This document shows positions 18,750-27,322 of a stretch of 64,000 bases of DNA, in pieces. The notes below the pieces were generated by a model. It did no database searches and was not told the origin of the DNA. It saw only the letters and a program-made list of their open reading frames with translations. The stretch is taken from positions 720,001-784,000 of the forward strand of contig MU260052.1 of NCBI GenBank assembly GCA_020310875.1, in the 5' to 3' direction. Source of the stretch: Ceratopteris richardii (taxonomy: Eukaryota > Streptophyta > Polypodiopsida > Polypodiales > Pteridaceae). Each line of letters begins with the position of its first letter. Within the stretch, counting starts at the first letter, position 1. Made by a program: the position numbers and the translations under genes.

Positions 18750-21700
18750 AGAAATTTGGATGGATTCCCTCTGCCGAGACCTAGAGAGCACACAAGAACT
18801 TTGAGACCGACCCAGCTAGTTAAATCCATGAAGAATTACTTTGATGGCACAGGAGATCCCTATGATCATGTGGCGGAGTTCAAGCAAGTCTTGAGAGCTG
18901 AACAAGTGGAGGATCTATTCACGCAGTACAATGCCTTCGGTCTAACCCTTAGGAACACAACACTTACATGGTTTCAGCCATTGGATGAGCGACAGTTCAA
19001 GAGCATAGACCAACTCCTAGAGGCTTTCATTGTAGAGTTCTCTAAGAGTGGCATAAGACACAATACCTCATCATTGATTCACAGCTTCAAACAGACTCCC
19101 CAAGAGACTGTCAGATTGGCAGGAAGAAGATTTAGACAATATCTTGAAAGGTGCCCTGTTTCGGAGCTACCCACACCTGCAAAACAAGTAGCCTTATTCC
19201 TTGATGGATTGTTGAGTACGAAATTGAGATCCTACGTGTATCTGAAGGACCCTAGGACTATAGAAGAGTGTGTACGCATGTGCATTGACATTGAAGATAA
19301 CCTAGGGGAAGAACTAGAGCTTTCCAAAATCTACAAAGATTCAGATAGTTCTTCGAGTCACTCTGCCACGCAATCCACATCAATTGAGGAACTCGCAGAG
19401 AAAGTGGCCCAAAAACTAGGCGTCTCTAGCAAACAAATTCTGAGGTTTACCCCAGCGAAGAGGTGCTATACATGCGGTGGTGACCATATGGCAAACGTGT
19501 GCCCCATTATGGCTCAGCCCCAAGTAAATCCTAGTAGCCAGTACTGCACCATAGAACGGAGGTACACCAATCACACCGCACAAGATTGCCCCTACAATAA
19601 GCAAACAATTAGGCAAACCTATCCTCAACCCTATCCACCACAGGGAAGATACCAGAACCAGTACCCTCCACAGCCATATGGCAGACCACAACAAAATTAT
19701 CAACCACAATATCAAAACCAACAAAGACCTCAACCGGTGCTAGCACAACAACCCCCAGCTCCAGCCAATGTGATCCCGGTAAAGTATACTGCTGCAGAAG
19801 AGAACATGAATAGAGCCTTAGTCCCGGTAACATCCTTGCTTTCTGAAAATGACCTCAGTGACCATAGCTTTGATTCTACACATGTTGATAGTCCCCAGGC
19901 GTACTACATGCAGTCCCCAGAACATGGTGAGTCCTATTACAGCGAAGAGCCAAATGAACCTAGTTGGGAGTCAGATTATACAAACGTCATGTATGCAAAC
20001 CCCAACCCTAGGCCTCAACCTAGACAAGTAAGACCTCCATTCCCAAGAGGACCGTGCTACAGATGCCAAGGAGATCACCTCATTCGTGATTGTCCCTTAC
20101 CTCCACCTACACAACCCCAGTCAGTGACGATCCAAGGCTTTTGCCAAGATTGTGGAAAAGAGCATCTCTTACGAGATTGCCCAAAGAACCCCAATAATAT
20201 GCCAACAATCACGCCTATCAACGTTATTGGGTTAGTAGTAGATTCCACAGGAAGTGTCACTTCCACTGCTCCCGTACAGGTAGTCACTAGAGCTCAAGCA
20301 TTGCAGCAAAACCAAGGGGTAGACCAGGAAAAGAGCCCAACAGCTAGTGAAACTGAGAGCATGACCAAGAAAAGGACTAGAGTTTGGAGAGATAGCCGTG
20401 AACGTATGAAAAGGCAATGGGCAAAGAAGATGAGTGAACTTGAGGAAAGTCTACGAGAAACCAAGGCCAAAATCATAGAGATCACATCCCAACCGCACTC
20501 TCACACATTCCCACCGCTACCATCCCCATCACCCTCCGTCCCTCCACCCCCTAATACACCTCACGTAACCCACCCACCACCCCGAGTAGGATCAGTATTA
20601 GCTGATCCCACTCCCGAGGACCTTAATATGATGCTTAAAGCATATCAGGCCAGAATCCAAGAAGGGCCAAACGTAACTGATCATGAAAAGTGCTACCCTA
20701 GAGCAGAACTAGAGTTAGAACGAACCAAAATTTGTGCCAAAATGGTGGAATTGGCTCAAGCCATGTTCGAAGCTAGCCGCCTCTTTAACATCTCTAGCTC
20801 AGCTAAGACGCAGTTACATTTTGATGAACTGCTGGAAAGAATAGAGAGGCTAATTGCACAATCAGAAAAGGAACCTGTCCCTCAAAGAAAGGACAGGGCA
20901 AGAGAACGGATAAGCCAGCCTCCTCAGGAAGCCCCTGTGCCTCCTCAAGAAGCTTATCTTTCCCCCCAAAAGGCAGATGAGCCTCCCTCGAAAGCTTACG
21001 TACCTCCACAGGTTGCCTACATCCCTTCTCAGGGAGCGTATGAGCCTGCTCGGAAGAGTAATAGAATAAGTAATCCTCACCAGGAAGCTTGTGCTCCAGC
21101 CATCTATGAGAACAAGGAGAGAGTCAACGGTAGAATAAGCCCTCCTTCCCAGGTTGCTTATGTGCCTAATTCTACGGAGCCAGACACTTCTTCTTCTATG
21201 AATCGGTTTGCACCAGACTTCCTACGAGAGATTCAAGAAGACAAATGGGATAACGAAAGTGAAGTCGCCCCTCCTTTTGAACTTGTGGATGATGCACACG
21301 ATCAATTCCCACAAGACATCCCATCTATTTACGGGGAACATGAGAGTACTCAGTCTCACGAGAGATTGGACTTTGAGTCTAATTCCATACAAGAGCTACC
21401 CCACTTCACAGGCCCATGGGAAGCAAAGTCCACGTGTATGAGAGCACCCACAGTCATGGTAAGGAACGACGACTCAGTCATATCAAGGAACACGGAGGTA
21501 GTAAAGAACACCAAGGCGCAGCGCGATCTCACTTTGGAAGAACTGCCTAAGAATAGACCAAAAGCGCGGAAATGTGTAGCCAGTCAAGTGACTGAAGTTG
21601 CAGAACCACGTTCCCGAGGAGGATCCCATAGGACAGTGCCAGAAATTCCCTTGGACAAGATAGGAGATATGTGTGAAGGTGAAGAAGGGAACACCTATCT

Positions 21701-24700
21701 TCCCATCACCTACCAGGAGTACACCACCAAGGCAATTTTGGACTCAGGTGCAGGAGTTGCTATCGCTACCACCTCCCTATGGAAGCGTTGGGGCAAGCCA
21801 GCACTCAGGCCAACGAGAATGAAATTGCAGATGGCCGATGGTCATATAGAGAGGCCCTTGGGATTGCTAGAAGGCATAACTCTCACCACTTGTGGTGTTG
21901 AGTTTGAGCATAGCTTTGCTATATGTAACTTTAGCAAAAATCATGCCTATGAGATGATTTTGGGAAGACCATTTATGCGACAGTTGCAAGTGGTACAGGA
22001 TTGGGGGACCAATTCCTTGTACCTGCAACACTTAGGTGTTACGACCAAAGTGAATCTCAAAGATTACTCTCATAGAGATGTACCTCCTATCCAGTGGAAT
22101 CCCATCCATAGAGCCAAAGACGATACGGAATCTGTGCATTCCATAGGGTCAGGGTCCTCATGGATGCATGAAGACACTCACTTATGGATGTGCAAAGTAG
22201 CAGTGGAGGAAGAGAAGAGGGAAAAGGCCAGAGAAACAGGTGCAAACGAAACTCATAGACCCATTCAAGACCCAGCCTATGCACCTGTAGTCTTCCCTGA
22301 CGAGGAATTTGAACCCCATGGCTGGGCAGAAATTTTGGCAACCATGGACGTAGCCATCAATGAAGAACAATGGACCCCTCATTGTGATGAGGATGGCTAC
22401 GATATTTCAGCCTTCTCCATAGAGCCAATCATGGGAGAGGCAGTTCTAGAAGAATGCGAACCTAGCCCTGACGCATTTGAGGATGCAAGTGACTCCGATC
22501 TCGAGTCGATCATTATGGACCCACCATTTGCATCAGATGAAGAATACTTCCATGAAGTAGAATTTCAACCCCAGAGGCATGGAGAGCTTACAAACGATGT
22601 AAGATTAGCGACGCATGTAACCCCGAAGGAAGAAGGGAAGAAACGAAAGAAGAGAGAAATCTCACCAGAAGAGGAAGAATCTTTGTTTGAGGTCCCAGAA
22701 AATTTTAAGAAGTATGAGATAGATGACAGGAGAGTCATGATTAGAATGCCTAAACGAGAGGCACAATCAGGAGAGGCCTATGATAACAAAGAAACCACCA
22801 AGAAAATAGTAGTGGCCATAGAAGAAGGAGAGGAGAGATGCACGTATATAGGCCATGACCTGACAGAAGAAGAAGAGCACGAATTGATTGCCTTGCTAAG
22901 AGAATACAGAGATGTATTCGCTTGGAGTTACAAGGATTTGAAAGGGGTTGACCCGGACATATGCTCGCACACCATCCCCATGACTTCAGATGCCAAACCC
23001 TCTAAGCAAAAGCCTTATACATATAACGATAATTACGCTGCTAAGATCAAAGAAGAGATAGATAGACTGGTCGAAGCTGGATTTATCTATGAAATTGAGC
23101 ACACTGAGTGGGTATCACCCATCGTAGTGGTGCCCAAGAAGAATGGCAAACTGCGCGTGTGCATTAACTTGAAGAAGGTTAATGCAGCCACTATTCGAGA
23201 TAACTATCCGCTTCCCATCACAGAACATCTCTTAGAAAGAGTGGCAGGCAAGGAAGTGTACAGCTTCCTTGATGGATTTTCGGGCTACAATCAAGTAGCC
23301 ATAGCCCCAAAGGATCAGCATAAGACAGCCTTTGCCACAGAATGGGGTATTTTTGCTTTTAGAGTAATGCCATTTGGGCTTACCAATGCACCAGCTACCT
23401 TCCAGAGGCTGATGTGCCATGTGTTTAAGGAGTTCCTGAGGAAGAGTTTAGAAGTCTACGTTGATGATCTTTGTGCTCATTCCAACATTAGACAAACCCA
23501 TATTCCTGAACTCAGACAAATCTTTGACAAATGTAGAGAATATCAAGTCTGCCTGAACCCAGAAAAGTGCGTTTTTATGGTCAGGCAAGGCAAGATTCTA
23601 GGACACATAGTGTCAAAGAATGGCATATCTACCGACGAAGAAAAAGTGAGAGCCATAGCAGAGCTACCTAGGCCAAAGAATGTCAAGGAAGTACAAGCTT
23701 TCATGGGGCACTGTGGTTATTACCGACGATTTATACACATGTATGCTGTCATTGCAAAGCCCATGTACGGACTTCTGACTAACTTTGAGTGGACGGATGA
23801 ATGTGAGAATTCCTTCCAGGAGCTTAAACGAAGATTGTGTTCAGCACCAATCTTGACCACACCAGATTGGAATAAGCCATTCCATGTTCATGTTGATGCA
23901 TCCAATTATGCTATTGGATGTGTGCTTGCACAACCTACTGGTGAAGGTAATATGGATCTTCCAATTGCCTATGCCAGTAGACAATTGAATGCGGCTGAAC
24001 GGAATTACACCACTACAGAGCGAGAAGGATTAGGCATGGTATATGCAGTTAAGAAATTTAGACACTATTTGCTTGCAAATAAGTTTAAATTTTTTACGGA
24101 TCATCAAGCATTGCTATATCTAGTAAACAAGCCATGCAATACAGGAAGATTAGTAAGATGGTTTCTCTTGCTAATGGAATATGATTTTGAGGTTGTGGTA
24201 AGAAAAGGGAGGACCCATTTGAGAGCTGATCATCTTTCTAGGCTCACATCGGGAGAAGCCCCACAAGGAGTATCAGATGACCTTCCTGATGCTTACTTGT
24301 TTAATCTGGAAGTGGTGCCACAGTGGGCTAAGCCATTAGTACCAGTATTGATATACGGGCCTAACCATCCAGTGGTAAACACACGAAATAGAGAGGTTGT
24401 AAAAGCCCAAAAGTACCACATCATGGCAGGAAGTATGTACAAGCACACAGATCAAGGGATCTTGGCTTGTTGCGTAGAAGAGGATGAGTACTCTAAATGG
24501 TTGCAATTAGCACATGTAGGTGCACTAGAGCAACACCATTCAAAGCAACGAACTTTACAGACCCTAAAGAGACTCGGAGTACATTGGCCAACTATGGAAG
24601 CTGATGTCCAAAAGTTGTGCAAGGAATGCCCAATCTGTTGCACTAAGCCACCTGTGGAACACGCCACTCTTTATCAAGTATCCATTGTGCCAGATTGGAG

Positions 24701-25151
24701 TGAACCACTAATATCCTTCCTAAGGACGAAAGCATTCCCTCCAGACATGACTCTGGCTAGGAAAAGGAGTTTAGCACAAGAAGCCCTGGATTACTCACTC
24801 ATTGGTGATAATCTATACAAGCGTGGTAAAGATGGTTACCTGAGGCTATGTGTCCATGAAAGTGAATATCTTAAGATCTTAGAAACTGCTCACCAAGGTG
24901 TAGCAGGAGGACACTTTGGACCGGATCGGGTGATCAAGGCAATACTATTTGCGGGCTTCTGGTGGCCTACCCTTCACATGGATGCACATACCTATGTGAA
25001 ACGGTGTGATGTCTGTCAGAGGACTCAGTATCCTATACGCAAAGATGAGATGCCACTGAAACCTATGATGGGTGGACGTGCATTCTCTAAGTGGGGAATA
25101 GACTTTGTAGGTCCTATTAATCCCCCAGCTAAAGGTTCTCATACGAAGTGA
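18750..25151 (+). CDS. G1 gag-pol: Gag, protease 1, RT, RNase H, two zinc domains, start of integrase
   Basis: One frame of 2,133 codons after the TAA. Gag domain 18,816-19,300 (SMKNYFDGTGDP, FVEFSKSG-like blocks). Three zinc knuckles at 19,462-19,503, 20,055-20,094 and 20,142-20,181, all C-x2-C-x3-H-x4-C, one residue shorter than usual. PR1 about 21,705-21,970, active site AILDSGAGVAI. RT about 22,965-23,690, with LDGFSGYNQ, MPFGLTNAPATFQ and YVDD at 23,457-23,468. RNase H about 23,880-24,240 (HVDASNYAIG, TTTEREGLGMVYAVKKFRHY, TDHQALLYL). HHCC zinc domain 1 at 24,411-24,650 and zinc domain 2 at 24,810-25,030. The integrase core starts with GIDFVGP (first catalytic Asp), then a deletion of about 175 bp with frame change ends the frame at TGA 25,149-25,151. 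A polyprotein this long would be cut by PR1. Confidence 0.9.
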   Translation, partial: RNLDGFPLPRPREHTRTLRPTQLVKSMKNYFDGTGDPYDHVAEFKQVLRAEQVEDLFTQYNAFGLTLRNTTLTWFQPLDERQFKSIDQLLEAFIVEFSKSGIRHNTSSLIHSFKQTPQETVRLAGRRFRQYLERCPVSELPTPAKQVALFLDGLLSTKLRSYVYLKDPRTIEECVRMCIDIEDNLGEELELSKIYKDSDSSSSHSATQSTSIEELAEKVAQKLGVSSKQILRFTPAKRCYTCGGDHMANVCPIMAQPQVNPSSQYCTIERRYTNHTAQDCPYNKQTIRQTYPQPYPPQGRYQNQYPPQPYGRPQQNYQPQYQNQQRPQPVLAQQPPAPANVIPVKYTAAEENMNRALVPVTSLLSENDLSDHSFDSTHVDSPQAYYMQSPEHGESYYSEEPNEPSWESDYTNVMYANPNPRPQPRQVRPPFPRGPCYRCQGDHLIRDCPLPPPTQPQSVTIQGFCQDCGKEHLLRDCPKNPNNMPTITPINVIGLVVDSTGSVTSTAPVQVVTRAQALQQNQGVDQEKSPTASETESMTKKRTRVWRDSRERMKRQWAKKMSELEESLRETKAKIIEITSQPHSHTFPPLPSPSPSVPPPPNTPHVTHPPPRVGSVLADPTPEDLNMMLKAYQARIQEGPNVTDHEKCYPRAELELERTKICAKMVELAQAMFEASRLFNISSSAKTQLHFDELLERIERLIAQSEKEPVPQRKDRARERISQPPQEAPVPPQEAYLSPQKADEPPSKAYVPPQVAYIPSQGAYEPARKSNRISNPHQEACAPAIYENKERVNGRISPPSQVAYVPNSTEPDTSSSMNRFAPDFLREIQEDKWDNESEVAPPFELVDDAHDQFPQDIPSIYGEHESTQSHERLDFESNSIQELPHFTGPWEAKSTCMRAPTVMVRNDDSVISRNTEVVKNTKAQRDLTLEELPKNRPKARKCVASQVTEVAEPRSRGGSHRTVPEIPLDKIGDMCEGEEGNTYLPITYQEYTTKAILDSGAGVAIATTSLWKRWGKPALRPTRMKLQMADGHIERPLGLLEGITLTTCGVEFEHSFAICNFSKNHAYEMILGRPFMRQLQVVQDWGTNSLYLQHLGVTTKVNLKDYSHRDVPPIQWNPIHRAKDDTESVHSIGSGSSWMHEDTHLWMCKVAVEEEKREKARETGANETHRPIQDPAYAPVVFPDEEFEPHGWAEILATMDVAINEEQWTPHCDEDGYDISAFSIEPIMGEAVLEECEPSPDAFEDASDSDLESIIMDPPFASDEEYFHEVEFQPQRHGELTNDVRLATHVTPKEEGKKRKKREISPEEEESLFEVPENFKKYEIDDRRVMIRMPKREAQSGEAYDNKETTKKIVVAIEEGEERCTYIGHDLTEEEEHELIALLREYRDVFAWSYKDLKGVDPDICSHTIPMTSDAKPSKQKPYTYNDNYAAKIKEEIDRLVEAGFIYEIEHTEWVSPIVVVPKKNGKLRVCINLKKVNAATIRDNYPLPITEHLLERVAGKEVYSFLDGFSGYNQVAIAPKDQHKTAFATEWGIFAFRVMPFGLTNAPATFQRLMCHVFKEFLRKSLEVYVDDLCAHSNIRQTHIPELRQIFDKCREYQVCLNPEKCVFMVRQGKILGHIVSKNGISTDEEKVRAIAELPRPKNVKEVQAFMGHCGYYRRFIHMYAVIAKPMYGLLTNFEWTDECENSFQELKRRLCSAPILTTPDWNKPFHVHVDASNYAIGCVLAQPTGEGNMDLPIAYASRQLNAAERNYTTTEREGLGMVYAVKKFRHYLLANKFKFFTDHQALLYLVNKPCNTGRLVRWFLLLMEYDFEVVVRKGRTHLRADHLSRLTSGEAPQGVSDDLPDAYLFNLEVVPQWAKPLVPVLIYGPNHPVVNTRNREVVKAQKYHIMAGSMYKHTDQGILACCVEEDEYSKWLQLAHVGALEQHHSKQRTLQTLKRLGVHWPTMEADVQKLCKECPICCTKPPVEHATLYQVSIVPDWSEPLISFLRTKAFPPDMTLARKRSLAQEALDYSLIGDNLYKRGKDGYLRLCVHESEYLKILETAHQGVAGGHFGPDRVIKAILFAGFWWPTLHMDAHTYVKRCDVCQRTQYPIRKDEMPLKPMMGGRAFSKWGIDFVGPINPPAKGSHTK

Positions 25152-26701
25152 TTGAAAATCTACTCCAAGAATTCTTGGTAATACACAAGAAGTCTGCCCC
25201 CTATCACCCTCAAGCTAATGGACAAGCTGAGAGCACTAATAAGATCTTATGCAATGTACTGACAAAATTAGTGAACACTAAACGCTCTGATTGGGACAAA
25301 CAACTACACCATGCTGTTTGGGCATACCGAGTTGCCTACAAAACGGTACTCCAAGCCACCCTCTTTCAGATGGTATTCGGCCAAAACGCTGTGTTACCCT
25401 TGGACTTCTTGATCCCTACATTGAGAGTAGCACAAGAGCACGAATGGACAGGTCATGAGCTCTCCTCTAGGATCTTTGACCTTGAACGATTAGGAGAAAC
25501 AAGACTGAGAGCCGCTGCAGGAATATATGCAGCCAAGAAGAGACAGAAGGCATACTTTGATGCCCACGTGAAGGATAAGGGTTTGAAAGCAGGAGATCTA
25601 GTTTTAGTCTATACACTGAAACAACACGCAAGGAAGCTAGAAAAGAGAGGCTACGGACCTATGATCATCAATAGGATCTCCACGAGCGGAGCAGTACAAC
25701 TAGCCACGTTAGAGGGTGATGTTCTCCCAAACTATATTAGCGGTTGCAGAGTCAAGTTGTATCAGGAACCCCTCACGGAGGAAATGCTCAGCCGACTCAA
25801 CACTGCTAAGAAACGCAAAGAGGAAGAAAAGCGAATTCGAGAAGAAGCTCAAGCAGAAGCTTTAGAACGCATCAGAAGGATGAAGTTACGAAGGCAAGGC
25901 CGAGATCATACTAGAACAGATGACTATGCAGATCAAGGATATCCTATGGCCATGTGTGAAGTCGCAGGAACAAGCTCGCATAGGATAATTGATCGACGTC
26001 CTTTCATAACCCTAGATATAGGACAAGGAACGAGTGCAAGGACCGTAAGAGCCTTGATTGACTCAGGTGCAGCCACTAGTGCGGTTAAATTGTCTTACTG
26101 TAAAGAGTTGCAGTTAACTGTCAATCCTGTGGAAGCGTATCTCATAGGATTGGGAGGCGTGGAAACCCCTTGCGTGGGCGAGGTGGAACTTCCCCTCTAC
26201 ATTCATGATGAGGCAATGACAGTTAAAGTACTAGTGTGTCAGGATGAGGACCTCACGGAACCCCTCGTCTTGGGTCAAGACTGGATCTATGACCAAGCAG
26301 TCAACTTGAACCTAAGAAGTGGACTTCTTCAGGTATGGGTCAATCATAGTCGAATTACAGTAGAGTTGGATAATGGAGCACTCAAAGAACTAGGAAAGGC
26401 ACAGACTCCTGGTCCTTCCAGGAGTACACATGAAGATGACCATGTTGTTCTTGTCCAAAACTATGTGTTGCAGAGGAATGCTATGCACAAAAAAGGAGTC
26501 AGGGATGCAACGGAACTCCCTGCTCAGAAGGAGGCAACAACCAAAGGTGGCTCAAAGGCAGAAGAAGCAGAGTACTACCTATGCCGGAAATCAAAAGAAC
26601 CTGCGCAGCAGAATGTCTCAACAAGTGAACCAAGTGTGGGTGCAAAAAGGCGAACACCCGGTTGCACTCACGCCAACCGCACGGGCAAAGCCTCTTATTA
26701 G
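25149..26701 (+). CDS. G1 integrase C-terminal part and second retropepsin-like domain (PR2)
   Basis: This continues the polyprotein in another frame after the integrase deletion. HHKKSAPYHPQANG-type sequence and AESTNK (third catalytic residue, Glu, near 25,230) are present, whereas the region holding the second catalytic Asp (SDRGTHF in G2) is missing. The integrase C-terminus follows: GLKAGDLVLVYTLKQ, then KRGYGPMIINRIS (GPF/Y-like block). A Lys/Glu-rich linker leads to a second aspartic-protease-like domain at 26,000-26,310: RALIDSGAATSAV (active-site D-S-G, Asp codon 26,060-26,062) and about 65 residues later LVLGQDWIY, the 'iLG..wl' element of retropepsins. G2 has the same domain in the same place. 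The 60-odd codons after PR2 overlap the W-rich frame. Confidence 0.85.
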
Positions 26702-27110
26702 TAACCGACAACACGTCACTAATAAGAGGTCCTTCGGAAATTCTTCTGCTAACGTGAAATCTATTTGGGTGCCCAAAAAGTCGATGAAGGCTAGCCCACA
26801 ATCAAGACAAATTTGGGTGCCTAAGGCTTGTTTGCGGGCTCAAATAGCTACACCAAGAACACACCCTACACAGCATGATCCATTCACTCGCACAGCCTAC
26901 ATCCACTCATTTTCAACACCAAGGCACATGAGCACGAACAGAATCAGTTGTAAATGGGTACCTAAAAGGCCTCATGTTCAAGCTGACACACCTATAAAGC
27001 TCTCGAGAATCTCTACGGAACCACGAGCAAAACCCATCCACTGCATTTGGCAGCCCAAGACTTGTAACAAACCCCCGGACCCCGATTGTAAATCCATGAC
27101 CACCTACTAA
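26600..27110 (+). CDS. G1 tryptophan-rich W-x-P-K repeat tail (third frame)
   Basis: In the +1 frame relative to PR2, a stretch open from 26430 to TAA/TAG near 27,110 contains VWVQK, IWVPKK, IWVPKA, KWVPKR and IWQPKT, spaced about 15-60 residues apart in a basic, Ser/Thr/Pro-rich context. G2 has a comparable set after its PR2 (HVWNGQK, WIWKPKT, YYWVKK). Conservation in both supports real coding in this frame. How it is translated (fusion by frameshifting, an old indel, or separate start) is not clear. Function unknown; a short basic aromatic repeat could bind nucleic acid or a host protein. Confidence 0.55.
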
Positions 27111-27322
27111 CCGCTTCACTCTCACATCACATCATTTCGCTTAGCTCTTAGGTCTACCTAACTCCTAACTACACACACCAGCACCGAGCACTTATTAACC
27201 CCTAACCACTCCCGAACTTTAAGTTAATGATTGTAACAAGGGACACCATGTCATTTTTGTGTCCATTGCAATGTTAACGTTTATTCATATATTCTCACAG
27301 AATCAGCTGCGACATTTTCAAC

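Noticed and set aside
24240-24810. Tat/Ogre-type second (archaeal) RNase H between RNase H and integrase in G1
   Set aside because: The spacing is too short and the sequence instead shows AH-x6-H and C-x2-C zinc ligands.
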